A stretch of DNA of 64,000 bases, taken from Candidatus Woesearchaeota archaeon. GTDB lineage: Archaea; Nanobdellota; Nanobdellia; Woesearchaeales; GW2011-AR4. The stretch is taken from the NCBI GenBank assembly GCA_016187465.1, contig JACPJQ010000002.1, positions 62,001 through 126,000 on the forward strand, written 5' to 3'. Each line of letters starts with the position of its first letter. The stretch's first letter is position 1. This document shows, in pieces, positions 24,301 to 33,321 of this stretch. Below the pieces are notes generated by a model, which was not told where the DNA came from, did not search any database, and was given only the letters and a program-made list of their open reading frames with translations. A program made the position numbers and the translations under genes.

Positions 24301-25956
24301 ATGGTTAAAAAGGAGGACATAAACAAGCTTATAGGAATAGCTTCGGGATTCATAACATTAAGTAGAATGTTTGACACACAAAAACCAAGATATATTAAAC
24401 CGCCAATTGAAGAGGCACCAAAACCAAGATATCAAGCTACAATTTCTCCTGAAGGCAGATTTGTTCTTACTATTGATGATTTGTTAATTGATGAGTGGCT
24501 TCACTCCCAACTTAATAAAAATGGCAATTACGCGGAAAGTCTAAAAGACCGCTTGTTTTTTGGGAGTTTTTTGGACTCACCTTATTTCAAAAAGAGCGAA
24601 GACAGATATGGCAAATGGCTGACAGATCCACAGAAAGAAATTCTATCCAGATTTGAGGAAGATGTACAGCAAGATTTTAAATTACTTAAGCAGAGAAGGA
24701 ATAGCGGATTGCCTGCAATCTCTCACGTTTATAGTGATAAAATAGAAGTGCTTAAGATTGCTTTAAGAGCGGGTGTGCCGCCAGATTATATAATTGCAAT
24801 TGGAAGTTTAGGACACGATTTAATAGAAGAGGATGACGAAATCAAAGATTTGGAGGATAAACGGTTAGAAGCCCTTCTTAAAGATAGTCAAGATGACATG
24901 TTGAGATATTCCACACTATTAACTAAGGCTAGAAAGGAAAAATCTACAGAAGTTGAAAGGAGATTAAATGGCTATATCCCAATCGGTGTAAGGGGGGACG
25001 AGCGCGACGACTATAGAACTTCTCATTCTAAAGCTGTAAGAATTATATTGGACACTACAAGATTCACAGAAAGAAATCCTTATGCCTACTCACTTGAGCA
25101 CAGCTTTTCTATAGACGGTAGCGAGGGGCTAGATCAAACTTTTAGGAGGTTCGTTGTAAAAGGTTCTGATTTGATAAGCAATAGTGGAGAAACAGACCCT
25201 ATTCCAGAAGAAGTGATGAAGCAGTTAAGAACGGCTTCAATGGACGAAGGAACAGTGAGAGGTAATTTTGATGGCCATGAAATTTCTTATGTTATTCGCG
25301 ATGAGTTTCAAAGAAGATTTGGAAGCCTGAAAGAAAATGGAGAACCAATGAGCTCAGCACTGCGAGTAGCAAACTCTGTAAATGGAGTTCCTGCGCTGCA
25401 ATATGCGAATGAGACATTAAATAATAAGGCTGAAGACGTTTCTTCAGGCATAATAAACGGCACTACACCTCAACTAATGAGGCTTGCCATTTACACAATG
25501 AACGAAGTTGCAAATGCTAAACTAAGCTTGGCTTATTCTGCAATAAAACGGTATGAACAGTATCCAGAGGTTATGGCAGCTAAGCCTCAAATTGATGCTA
25601 AGATTGAAAGACTAAAGAAAACTTCACATTATGACACGATAACCTTTAAGGACGGTATTGTTGGGCACTGGCTTGAGCTGGATGAGGAAGGAAGAGAGAG
25701 AATAGACAAGCTTGATCAAGATCCCAACGAAAGGGTAGAAAGCTACGAAGCTGCAAGGCACTTAGAAGTACTACTCCCAAGATTTACTATGGTATATAAT
25801 AAACCGAACAATCAGTCTCGCCAACTTGTCTCATTGGAAGATCTCAGTCACTATAATCCACATAAACACGAGTTTTTCACTCTTAAGAATTTTGATCTGG
25901 TGAAGAGGTCGTTGGCGAATCATGAACAGAGGGTTAAGGATTATACAGGATTATAG
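24301..25956 (+). CDS. RelA/SpoT-type HD-domain phosphohydrolase, stand-alone
   Basis: A 551-residue protein with the RelA/SpoT hydrolase metal site: His142 in AISHVYSDKIEVLKIA, His172-Asp173 in IAIGSLGHDLIEEDDE, and Asp290 in FVVKGSDLISNS, equal to the H, HD and K.xDxxxN motifs. All ligands are present, so it should remove the 3'-diphosphate of (p)ppGpp or a related product. It has no synthetase, TGS or ACT domain; the flanking ~140 N-terminal and ~250 C-terminal residues are unknown. The synthetase-like protein follows 119 bases later. A likely TATA box (TTTTTAAAG, 24190) implies an ~80-base leader. Confidence 0.75.
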   Translation: MVKKEDINKLIGIASGFITLSRMFDTQKPRYIKPPIEEAPKPRYQATISPEGRFVLTIDDLLIDEWLHSQLNKNGNYAESLKDRLFFGSFLDSPYFKKSEDRYGKWLTDPQKEILSRFEEDVQQDFKLLKQRRNSGLPAISHVYSDKIEVLKIALRAGVPPDYIIAIGSLGHDLIEEDDEIKDLEDKRLEALLKDSQDDMLRYSTLLTKARKEKSTEVERRLNGYIPIGVRGDERDDYRTSHSKAVRIILDTTRFTERNPYAYSLEHSFSIDGSEGLDQTFRRFVVKGSDLISNSGETDPIPEEVMKQLRTASMDEGTVRGNFDGHEISYVIRDEFQRRFGSLKENGEPMSSALRVANSVNGVPALQYANETLNNKAEDVSSGIINGTTPQLMRLAIYTMNEVANAKLSLAYSAIKRYEQYPEVMAAKPQIDAKIERLKKTSHYDTITFKDGIVGHWLELDEEGRERIDKLDQDPNERVESYEAARHLEVLLPRFTMVYNKPNNQSRQLVSLEDLSHYNPHKHEFFTLKNFDLVKRSLANHEQRVKDYTGL

Positions 25957-26031
25957 AGAAGTCAAGGACTTATAAACGGTAGTTTGCTCTCACTAAATGT
26001 TATGTTAATAATTTATATTTTATAAAATCCA

Positions 26032-26045
26032 AACATATAAAAAAG
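26032..26045 (+). promoter_or_regulatory. Probable TATA box of the RelA-like gene
   Basis: ACATATAAAAAAGC lies about 30-40 bases before the ATG at 26076, in a very AT-rich 119-base spacer. The synthetase-like gene may therefore be made separately from the hydrolase upstream. Confidence 0.5.
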
Positions 26046-26075
26046 CACAGCTATTTCTTTATACTTGGTTTTAAG

Positions 26076-27419
26076 ATGAAAGAATATTTCACGCCAGAAG
26101 ATTATGAAAGGGCTTTTGGTAGTGGCAGCTATCGCAATAAAGAAATTTTCATTGATACTTTTGGCGGGATATTCCGTGGAAATCCTCCCAGAAAACTCGC
26201 TAAAATGCCACAGAATAAGCTAGAGAGACTTATTGCAAAAATTGCCCGTAGCGATAATGTTATGAGGTTACGAAAGACTCTTGCTGAAGAAGTAGTTGGT
26301 GGCGAAAACTATCTTATAAATCTTATAAGCGTCATGCTGGGACAACTTCAGAAGCTTCACATAATGCCTTCTGATAAAGATAAGATCTATCCAAAAATGT
26401 ATCAAGACGTTTGGGCTTATTGCGCGAAAGAAATGGAAGAAAAAAGGAAGTCAAAGCAATTTGATGAGCCAGCTGTTCCAGTTGGTAAGGGGCTTTTTGA
26501 GATGGAATTGCCCTTGGAAAAAATATTTTTTAGACCCGAGAACACATTTTACTCCGATATACCGACACTTTACAAAAATGACGCTTTAGAATGCAGGCAC
26601 GGACCAGAAGATGTTGTTTTGAGAAGATCAGGAAAGCTGTATGTATGGAGCGACCGTGCAACTGATAAGGAGCTGGAAAATAGGGTGAAGACGGTGATCG
26701 GAAATACTGCCAATAGAGTTTATAGGAACATTCCAAGTTATGAGAAGAGGCTGATTCAGGCCGAGCAAGATATTGTTGATGAATTGCATGAAACATTTGA
26801 ATCGTTGAAAACAGGCAGTTACATAAATTATCGTAAAGTTTACAAAGTCTTTAATTGGATAGCCAGGGAAAACTTTGACATAAGCCATCTAATAGAAGGC
26901 TCAGAATTAAGAAAAGTTTTGAGAGTAGAAATTGACAGGAAAAGTCCTAATGGTGAGAGGATTATACCGCTCCCGTACACAGCCATTCGAACTAGGGTAA
27001 AAGAATCTTATAGTGAATTTCTGAAAGTTTTAATGACCTTATATGACATAAGAAATGAGGAGGACGAAAATAAGCCAAGAACATATCAAGATAGGAATGG
27101 ATTGAGAGTTGTCTTGCCAACTGTTCAGAATGTAATGGATTTGGTATGTTCGTTTAAACAGATTCCGACAATCGAAGTAAAAGACGAAAAAAACAGACTT
27201 GGTAATCCAAAAAAAAGCGGCTACAGATCATACGACCTAAAATTTAAGATGGGGGACACCCATTACGAATCTCAATTTAGAACTCACAATATGGATAGAA
27301 ACGCAGAAACTGACATAAAACAAGCGCATGAGGGTAATTACCTAAAGGAAAAAATAGAAGCGCTAAGGGTTGTTCCTGACCGAGTTAAATTAGTTATTGC
27401 GACTATTTATGGAATTTAG
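26076..27419 (+). CDS. RelA/SpoT-type (p)ppGpp-synthetase-like protein
   Basis: A 447-residue protein whose C-terminal ~120 residues match the RelA/SpoT nucleotidyltransferase core: TRVKESYSEFLKV (RxKxxxSxxxK ATP site), QDRNGLRVVLP (D..G.R metal site), KKSGYRSYDLKF (residues 380-391) and HYESQFRTHNMDRNAE (E398...RT...AE). The N-terminal ~290 residues are unknown and mostly helical. It should move a diphosphate from ATP to a 3'-OH of GTP/GDP or, as in toxic small synthetases, of tRNA. The paired hydrolase fits either. The alternative is a diverged, inactive nucleotidyltransferase. Confidence 0.7.
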   Translation: MKEYFTPEDYERAFGSGSYRNKEIFIDTFGGIFRGNPPRKLAKMPQNKLERLIAKIARSDNVMRLRKTLAEEVVGGENYLINLISVMLGQLQKLHIMPSDKDKIYPKMYQDVWAYCAKEMEEKRKSKQFDEPAVPVGKGLFEMELPLEKIFFRPENTFYSDIPTLYKNDALECRHGPEDVVLRRSGKLYVWSDRATDKELENRVKTVIGNTANRVYRNIPSYEKRLIQAEQDIVDELHETFESLKTGSYINYRKVYKVFNWIARENFDISHLIEGSELRKVLRVEIDRKSPNGERIIPLPYTAIRTRVKESYSEFLKVLMTLYDIRNEEDENKPRTYQDRNGLRVVLPTVQNVMDLVCSFKQIPTIEVKDEKNRLGNPKKSGYRSYDLKFKMGDTHYESQFRTHNMDRNAETDIKQAHEGNYLKEKIEALRVVPDRVKLVIATIYGI

Positions 27420-27438
27420 TCAAGCTGTAACAATAAAA

Positions 27439-27448
27439 TTTTTAAATA
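27439..27448 (+). promoter_or_regulatory. Probable TATA box of the methyltransferase gene
   Basis: TTTTTAAATA is 20-30 bases before the ATG at 27468, as for a leaderless archaeal mRNA. It supports that ATG as the start over the TTG at 27459. Confidence 0.6.
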
Positions 27449-27467
27449 CAGAAAAGGATTGTATAGC

Positions 27468-28037
27468 ATGGAATCAAAGGTTGAGCCATTTTATTATAAA
27501 CCTGCATTAGAAGTTAGGGCATTCGCTGTTAAAGAAAAATTTTACAGACTTCTTGAAGAAGGTTTGGTAGATGAAAGCAACCTAAGGGGCAGAGTATTGG
27601 ATATTGGAGTAGGTTATGGCGGAAGTTATACAGTATTACGTCAGTTTAGTGATGATGTTACTGGAATAGAACCGCAGGGAGAATTTGCTGAAGGTTTAAT
27701 CTGCAATGGAATTGTTCCAGCAGACAAGCTGTCTAGGAAAAGCCCATTGGGCTATTTAGAGTCTCAGCACGATGGTACGTTTGACTTTATATCTGGTCTT
27801 TTGCTTTCTAAAGAGCATTATATGCAATTACAAAAATTGTATAAAGCATCTTTGAGTAAGCTGAAAGTTGGAGGACAGCTGTTGTTTACTTTTGATAGAA
27901 GCGTCATGCCCAAAAATTATGTTATTTCACTTACAGAAATTTTAAATGAAGGAGACGACAAGGTTTTGCCATCATTATTAGAATTGAAAGGTTTTGGTCA
28001 AGATGATATTGCTTTGATGGCAACTAAATCACATTAA
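27468..28037 (+). CDS. SAM-dependent methyltransferase-like protein
   Basis: A 189-residue class I methyltransferase fold: motif I LRGRVLDIGVGYGGSYTVL, then VTGIEPQGEFAEGL (acidic residue for SAM ribose), a motif IV-like GTFDFISGLLLSKEHY, and LSKLKVGGQLLFTFDR. The substrate is unknown. It lies 48 bases after the RelA-like gene in the same direction, so a common module is possible, though it has its own TATA box. Its end overlaps the convergent PUA-type gene by 14 bases. Confidence 0.75.
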   Translation: MESKVEPFYYKPALEVRAFAVKEKFYRLLEEGLVDESNLRGRVLDIGVGYGGSYTVLRQFSDDVTGIEPQGEFAEGLICNGIVPADKLSRKSPLGYLESQHDGTFDFISGLLLSKEHYMQLQKLYKASLSKLKVGGQLLFTFDRSVMPKNYVISLTEILNEGDDKVLPSLLELKGFGQDDIALMATKSH

Positions 28038-28479
28038 CCCTTCTCGTCTTCCCAACGTAATTTAAAATCTTCCCGTTGGAGTATTTCCCGGCTCCGAGAA
28101 AATCATTTTTATGTTTTATTATGACAAATCCGCTGCAGTCTTTGCATTCCTTTTCAATATCTTCCCCTTTGAACCATTTCTTTGTCTCTTCTTCATTTAA
28201 TTCGACAACGTTTTTAGCCGCTTTTGGGCCTATTATCTGGCTGCCTTCTATGCTCAGCCTTATTCCTTTCGCATCAAGCTCGCAGAAATACATGCCTGCA
28301 GAGTTCAGCCTCAGCTTTGAAGTGTCTATTCTTGCAATATCCTTGGTGACGACAAAAATCCTGTCTTTCGGATTTTTCAAAAATCCATAATCTAACTTCA
28401 GCTTGGCTCCCCATTGCTTCGCTATCAATTTAAGGATTTCCTTGATTTCCTTGCTGTTAAGAATTTTTAATTCCGGCAT
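28024..28479 (-). CDS. PUA-like RNA-binding protein (RsmF/NOP2 C-domain family)
   Basis: A 151-residue protein that resembles the stand-alone archaeal version of the C-terminal RNA-binding domain of NOL1/NOP2/RsmF rRNA m5C methylases (COG3270). Supporting text: VVTKDIARIDTSKLRLNSAG, EGSQIIGPKAAKNVVELNEEE and GKYSNGKILNYVGKTRRV. There is no methylase domain on this protein. Its likely work is in rRNA modification or ribosome assembly. A 149-base gap then precedes aIF5B, with nothing seen in it. Confidence 0.7.
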   Translation of the reverse strand: MPELKILNSKEIKEILKLIAKQWGAKLKLDYGFLKNPKDRIFVVTKDIARIDTSKLRLNSAGMYFCELDAKGIRLSIEGSQIIGPKAAKNVVELNEEETKKWFKGEDIEKECKDCSGFVIIKHKNDFLGAGKYSNGKILNYVGKTRRVNVI

Positions 28480-28628
28480 GATTTTTATTTTGATTTTTCT
28501 TTTTATTGACGGAGATTGAATATAATGAATTGTTTATTGAGTCTTTTACTTATTATTTATTTTTATTAGTTTTGAGATTGAATTTCCATTATTGGATTTT
28601 ATTAATGGGTTTTCCCGTTATTGAATTA

Positions 28629-30389
28629 TCAAATCCCCCACATTGGATTCTGCTTTCTCATTATCTCAGCTATCTCTTTCAAAATGGTTATTTCGTCATG
28701 AGTCAGATTTTTTTTAAATTCTTTGAATTTTCTGAACTGCTCTTCAGGTATTGCAGAATACAATACATCTTCCTCATGAATCTGCCTTCCTATTGTTACA
28801 TTGGGAAATGAAACTGCAATTCTCTTGCCCTTTCCGGCTTTTTCTATGCTTTCCTGCTCCTCCTGCATGCTTTTTGCCTCTGTTATTGCTATTCCGTCTT
28901 CTTTCATCAGCGGCACTCCGACCTTCAGTGTTCCTGCCAGTACCTCCACTCCGGCAACAGCAGGATTGTTTTGCCTGAAAATGTAGCCTTTAAGCAGCTT
29001 GATTTTGCACGGGCTGGACAGGAATTCCATCTCTTTTCCTTCAAGCCTTTTTCTTTCATCCTGCTGCCATTTCTCAAAATCTTCAATGAGTTTGTAGATG
29101 ATATTGTTAGCCAAAACCTTCACATTCCTGGGAGCCACTTCCTGCATTAATTCAACATTGAAGCCGAGCACTACGCTTAGCAGAGGGTTATTTTCACGGT
29201 TTATCTCAGCATCTGAAATGTCTTTTTTTGATATGTTGCCTATGCTTGCGTTCTTTATATCTATGTTTTTTTCCTTGAGTATTTTTATCAGGGCTTCCAA
29301 GCTGCCCAGAGAATCTGCTTTTATGACAATGCCCTGCTTGTCAGTCTCCATTATGACTTCCCCAATCTCATTTTTGAGCTCTTCCTTTACTTTTTCAATA
29401 TCATTAGGCTCGCAGCTTCTTAACGGCATGCCAGCCACTGCTTTGTCAAGCTCAGGAGCAGAAATCTTGACGCCAGTTGCCGCTGTCACCTCCTTAACAG
29501 ATGCAAACTTGGCTTTCTTGTCGCGCATCTCTGCCAAAGGCTTTGGCTCGAACAATGCCTTGACTTTGGTTACTATAGGCTCTGCCACGGAGCCAATAAC
29601 CATTATGTCATTTTGCTTCAAAGAGCCGTCGTAAATTATTACGTCAATTGTTGTGCCAAGACCCTTTTCCTCCTTGACCTCCAAAATGGTGCCTTTTGCA
29701 CTGCCTTTAATATCAATCTTCAGGCTTTCCTCAAGAAATTTCTGCGACAAGCCTGTCATGACCATAAGCAGTTCAGGCAAACCCTCCCCTGTTTTTGCTG
29801 ATGTCGGAATCAAAGCAATCTGCTTCGTATAGTCCTCCACCCTGTCAAACCTTTCTGAATTAAAGCCCAGCTCGCTCAACCTGCCAACAATCTCGTAAAG
29901 CTTTTTCTCAAGGAGCAGCATTGTATTTTCATTCTGTTTTTGTATATTCTCCAGCAGATTACCATGGGGATTTGATTTCCAGCCCTGCAGCAGGTCGATT
30001 TTGTTCAAGGCAACGACAAAAGGTGTTTTATACTGCTTTAAGATGTCTATACATTCAACAGTCTGTGGCTTTATTCCTTCGTTTATGTCCACAACTAAGA
30101 CTGCTATATCTGCAAGGTTGCCGCCCCTTTTTCTGAGGTTTGTGAATGCTGCATGGCCCGGAGTGTCGATTATGACAAACCCGGGTATCTTTATCTCAAG
30201 CTTGTTTTTTTGAAGCAGACTGCCTGAAATTTTTTTAATAGTGTCTATGTTTATTATTGAGCAGCCTATGCTCTGGGTTATTTTGCCAGGCTCGGACTCG
30301 ACAATAGAGGTATTTCTGATGGTATCAAGCAGTTGTGTTTTTCCGGCGTCTACATTCCCCATAACAGTGATGATTAATTGCCTAAGCAT
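28629..30389 (-). CDS. infB: Translation initiation factor aIF5B (InfB)
   Basis: A 586-residue GTPase that joins the ribosomal subunits after initiator tRNA placement. Motifs: ITVMGNVDAGKTQLLD (P-loop), GFVIIDTPGHAAFTNLRKRGG (G3), VVALNKIDLL (G4), and domains II-IV with LGTTIDVIIYDGSLK and VIKADSLGSLEALIKIL. The archaeal length without bacterial N-terminal domain is normal. I chose the ATG at 30389 because MLRQLIITVMGNV begins the GTPase; the track start adds 42 unrelated residues. Divergent from trm1. Confidence 0.95.
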   Translation of the reverse strand: MLRQLIITVMGNVDAGKTQLLDTIRNTSIVESEPGKITQSIGCSIINIDTIKKISGSLLQKNKLEIKIPGFVIIDTPGHAAFTNLRKRGGNLADIAVLVVDINEGIKPQTVECIDILKQYKTPFVVALNKIDLLQGWKSNPHGNLLENIQKQNENTMLLLEKKLYEIVGRLSELGFNSERFDRVEDYTKQIALIPTSAKTGEGLPELLMVMTGLSQKFLEESLKIDIKGSAKGTILEVKEEKGLGTTIDVIIYDGSLKQNDIMVIGSVAEPIVTKVKALFEPKPLAEMRDKKAKFASVKEVTAATGVKISAPELDKAVAGMPLRSCEPNDIEKVKEELKNEIGEVIMETDKQGIVIKADSLGSLEALIKILKEKNIDIKNASIGNISKKDISDAEINRENNPLLSVVLGFNVELMQEVAPRNVKVLANNIIYKLIEDFEKWQQDERKRLEGKEMEFLSSPCKIKLLKGYIFRQNNPAVAGVEVLAGTLKVGVPLMKEDGIAITEAKSMQEEQESIEKAGKGKRIAVSFPNVTIGRQIHEEDVLYSAIPEEQFRKFKEFKKNLTHDEITILKEIAEIMRKQNPMWGI

Positions 30390-30468
30390 AGCATAAAAGT
30401 AAAGCTGCCATATTTTTAAACGTTGTGTAACAAGAAGCTTTTTATTGAAAACGTGGTTTTTTATTGGT

Positions 30469-31545
30469 ATGCACAAGATTATCGAGGAATGCTCAATCAA
30501 ATTAAGAGTGCCCAAAGCGGAAAAAATATCAAAAGCTATGGGAGTTTTCTATAACCCGGCAATGAGCATTAATAGAGACATCAGTGTCTTGTTATTGAAT
30601 TCTATAAACAAAGACATGCTGCAGATTGCAGACCCGCTGGCAGCAACCGGAGTCAGGAGCATCAGATTTTTGAAAGAGATGGACAAAAACAAAATAAAAA
30701 ATATTTGCATTAATGACTATGACAAAGATTCCATAGAACTGATTAAACAAAATTTGGCATTAAATAAGGTACAATACAAGAATAACAAAAAAATATCAAT
30801 AAAAAATGAAGATGCAAACCTGTTCTTGCTAAACTCTGCTGGTTTTGATTATATTGATATCGACCCTTTCGGCACCCCAAATCCTTTTCTTGATGCTGCG
30901 TGCAAAAGAATTTCAAGAGGCGGGGTCTTGGCTGTAACTGCCACAGATACTTCAGCGCTTTGCGGCACTTTTCCAAATGCCTGCATAAGAAAATACTGGG
31001 CCCTGCCTAAAAAAGACGCCATAATGCATGAGACAGGCTTGCGGATTTTAATCAGAAAGGCGCAATTGGTGGCTGCACAGTATGACAAGGCCCTTATTCC
31101 GATATTTTCATATTCCAAAGAGCATTACATGAGGATTTTTCTTAGGGCTGAAAAGGGCAAGAGCAAGGTTGATGATGTTTTAAGCCTGCATCGCTATTTT
31201 AATGACGCGGGTCCGATGTGGACAGGGGCTTTATGGGACAAGAATTTAGTTAATAAAATTTGCATAAATGCCAGAAGAGACAAAATCTTCAATAAAAACA
31301 AAGAATTGATTAAATTTTTAAAGATTATCAAGGACGAATCAGAAATAAATTCCGTTGGATTTTACGATTTGCACGATATTTGCGAAAAAAACAAAATAAA
31401 AAATATGCAAAAAAAAGACGCCATAATTGAGAAAATAAAAAAATCAGGCTATAAGGCAAGCGAAACGCATTTCAGCGGACACGGGTTAAGGAGCGATATT
31501 CCTCTTAAGATACTATACTCACTGACAAAAATAATTATACAATAG
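30469..31545 (+). CDS. trm1: tRNA (guanine26-N2)-dimethyltransferase (Trm1)
   Basis: A 358-residue Trm1. Features: FYNPAMSINRDISVLLL, LQIADPLAATGVRSIRF (SAM motif I), FDYIDIDPFGTPNPFLDAAC (catalytic DPFG), VTATDTSALCGTFPNACIRKYWA, and a C-terminal FSGHGLRSDIPL. It dimethylates G26 in tRNA. I use the ATG at 30469, where homologues start. The last 9 codons (YSLTKIIIQ) lie within a 48-base segment that is repeated at 45249. Confidence 0.92.
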   Translation: MHKIIEECSIKLRVPKAEKISKAMGVFYNPAMSINRDISVLLLNSINKDMLQIADPLAATGVRSIRFLKEMDKNKIKNICINDYDKDSIELIKQNLALNKVQYKNNKKISIKNEDANLFLLNSAGFDYIDIDPFGTPNPFLDAACKRISRGGVLAVTATDTSALCGTFPNACIRKYWALPKKDAIMHETGLRILIRKAQLVAAQYDKALIPIFSYSKEHYMRIFLRAEKGKSKVDDVLSLHRYFNDAGPMWTGALWDKNLVNKICINARRDKIFNKNKELIKFLKIIKDESEINSVGFYDLHDICEKNKIKNMQKKDAIIEKIKKSGYKASETHFSGHGLRSDIPLKILYSLTKIIIQ

Positions 31546-31561
31546 TTGTCCGTTCGTAATA
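31514..31561. repeat. 48-base repeat, copy 1 (3' end of trm1)
   Basis: TATACTCACTGACAAAAATA begins a 48-base segment that covers the trm1 3' end plus the following 16 bases. It recurs at 45249-45296 with one base changed (T to G). Neither copy is near the other in function, so the second looks like a duplicated or mobile fragment. Confidence 0.8.
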
Positions 31562-31603
31562 AGTAAAGGACATATTTATGTCTAAAAACTTGTGTCCTTT
31601 ACT
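31562..31603 (+). terminator. Hairpin after trm1
   Basis: AGTAAAGGACA (31562-31572) and TGTCCTTTACT (31593-31603) form a perfect 11-base stem around an AT-rich loop, just past the trm1 stop. It could mark the transcript end or be a mobile-repeat arm; it directly abuts the 48-base repeat. Confidence 0.5.
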
Positions 31604-31690
31604 ATAATTAAAATATTAAGATAGCTACTGAGCGAGCCAAAAATTCTCGAAGCGTATTTTGATTGTCCAATATGCAGAATATAGAAATGC

Positions 31691-31969
31691 TTAACCGATC
31701 GCCCTTCTTACATCAGTAACTTCGACAGACTCGACGCCATCAATCTGGCTGATTTTGCCCTCCAATTTTTCCGTGCTGCCTTTGCTTTCTTCCATTACAA
31801 AAATTATGTTTAAAGACTTTAAGCCAAACGCCACAGGCTCAACTTGTGTTTTGAATTCCTTTGAGGAGCAGAAATCAATGATTTCCTTCTTTGCCTTCGC
31901 CTCGACTTCAGAAAGATTTATGCTTGGATTCTGAGGCATAATTCTAAGCGTGACAACTACGCTGGCCAT
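31691..31969 (-). CDS. aef1B: Elongation factor 1-beta (aEF1B)
   Basis: A 92-residue archaeal EF-1beta, the nucleotide exchange factor for EF-1A: VVVTLRIMPQNPSINLSEVEAK, VEPVAFGLKSLNIIFVM and ISQIDGVESVEVTDVRRAIG match it. I chose the ATG at 31969 because the family begins MASVVV and the zinc-ribbon gene ends one base before it. The two genes form a common archaeal pair. Confidence 0.93.
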   Translation of the reverse strand: MASVVVTLRIMPQNPSINLSEVEAKAKKEIIDFCSSKEFKTQVEPVAFGLKSLNIIFVMEESKGSTEKLEGKISQIDGVESVEVTDVRRAIG

Positions 31970-31970
31970 C

Positions 31971-32147
31971 TTAGTCAGGTCCTTCAAAATTGCAGGAACT
32001 GCATTTGTATTTTGCAGCTATCTGCCTGCAGTGATGGCATCTTATAATCTCAACTTTTCCGCATCTCGGGCACATGAATCTTGTGGAGCCGATTGTGTTT
32101 GTAATCCTTTTCTTGCATGCGCTGCAAACTGCTGATTTTTCAGACAT
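31971..32147 (-). CDS. Small zinc-ribbon protein paired with aEF1B
   Basis: Missing from the ORF track for length. A 58-residue protein from the ATG at 32147, with four CxxC/CxxH knuckles: AVCSACKKR, FMCPRCGK, IIRCHHCRQ and YKCSSCNFEG. It matches the archaeal small zinc-finger family (COG2888-like) regularly coded just ahead of EF-1beta. RNA binding is suspected for the family. One base separates its TAA from the aEF1B ATG. Confidence 0.88.
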   Translation of the reverse strand: MSEKSAVCSACKKRITNTIGSTRFMCPRCGKVEIIRCHHCRQIAAKYKCSSCNFEGPD

Positions 32148-32190
32148 GTATTTTGGGATAAGAAGTCAATTTAAAAATGTTATTATTCTG

Positions 32191-33285
32191 TTAAGTAGAG
32201 ATTATTTTTTGTTCCTCATTCAGCTTAAATGCGCTTCCTAAAAACTGTCCTATTGTATAGATGTTGGTCCTGCAATGGCTTGTTATTTCAGATGTTTTTA
32301 TTTTAGAGTCCGGGATTAACGCCATAAACGGCAGTATTTGATCAGCCAAATGCTTGTCAGCAGGCGCTTTGCTTTCGATTTCCTTCATTAGAATGTAGGC
32401 AGCTTCCTCTCCTACAATTTCTGCTTTTTTTCCCTGTTCGCCAAGCGCATCAGAGCCCAGCCTTATGGGGTTGTTTTCATCAATGTCATTTTTATTCTTT
32501 GAAAAGGTAGCCCAAAGGGTAATTCCTGAGCCTATTGACATTGTATCCTGGTACTCAGAACTTATCTTTATTGGGACATTGAATTTTTTGCCTAGAATCG
32601 CCTGTGCTGCATGAGCTTGCCTTTCAGCGACTCTTGCACCTTCCAGATTTCTTGAAGCATGGGATATTCCATTGATTTTAATCAAATTATATTGCTCAAT
32701 TAAATTATATTTTTGCACATTCTGGCTTAGATTATTGTTAAATTCTTCAAAACTTGAAAAATCATTTAATTTGAGCTTAGGATTTATCTTTATTTCGGCT
32801 TTGCCGTTGCCTTTTGGATAATATCCTCGCTTTAATAACCTTGCTTCAATCTTTGCAAATCTCTGCAGTTGCGGCAAAAAAACATTATTAAAGTAATCAA
32901 ATGACGAACTCCACTTAACATCTGTGCCACCGGTTATCGCCAAGGTTATCGGTTTGCTCGCAAACATTGCAGGCAGCAATAAAGCCTGCAGCAGCAATGT
33001 AACGGAGCCTGCAGTTTCTATATCAATATTCAGATTTTTTGCAATAAGTTTTTTTGGATAATATTTTAATGCCAAAGAGCCCAATTCATCGCCTTCTACA
33101 GCAGCATTGCATAATTCCTGCAGGGATTTGACGCAATACAAGTGCTGATTTTTCAGTCCGGAGTCTTTCCTGCCTTTCCTTATGTCATAAACTTCAAAAG
33201 GCTTTTGGGTTATTGTTGACAATGCCAATGCCACGCGGACAATGGCGCCGCCGCCTTCCAAGTAAGAGCCGTCTATCTTAATCAT
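32191..33285 (-). CDS. rtcA: RNA 3'-terminal phosphate cyclase (RtcA)
   Basis: A 364-residue RtcA, which makes 2',3'-cyclic phosphate at RNA ends with ATP. Features: IDGSYLEGGGAIVRVALALS, IRKGRKDSGLKNQHLYCVKSL, GSVTLLLQALLLPAMF and the GYYPKGNGKAEI segment. Length is normal (~340-365). The C-terminal part has DQILPFMAL. The usual catalytic histidine region is represented by HCRTNIYTIGQF. The gene is on its own on this strand. Confidence 0.9.
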   Translation of the reverse strand: MIKIDGSYLEGGGAIVRVALALSTITQKPFEVYDIRKGRKDSGLKNQHLYCVKSLQELCNAAVEGDELGSLALKYYPKKLIAKNLNIDIETAGSVTLLLQALLLPAMFASKPITLAITGGTDVKWSSSFDYFNNVFLPQLQRFAKIEARLLKRGYYPKGNGKAEIKINPKLKLNDFSSFEEFNNNLSQNVQKYNLIEQYNLIKINGISHASRNLEGARVAERQAHAAQAILGKKFNVPIKISSEYQDTMSIGSGITLWATFSKNKNDIDENNPIRLGSDALGEQGKKAEIVGEEAAYILMKEIESKAPADKHLADQILPFMALIPDSKIKTSEITSHCRTNIYTIGQFLGSAFKLNEEQKIIST

Positions 33286-33321
33286 AAAAATAAAAGAATT
33301 AGCATTCCAATTTAAACTTTC

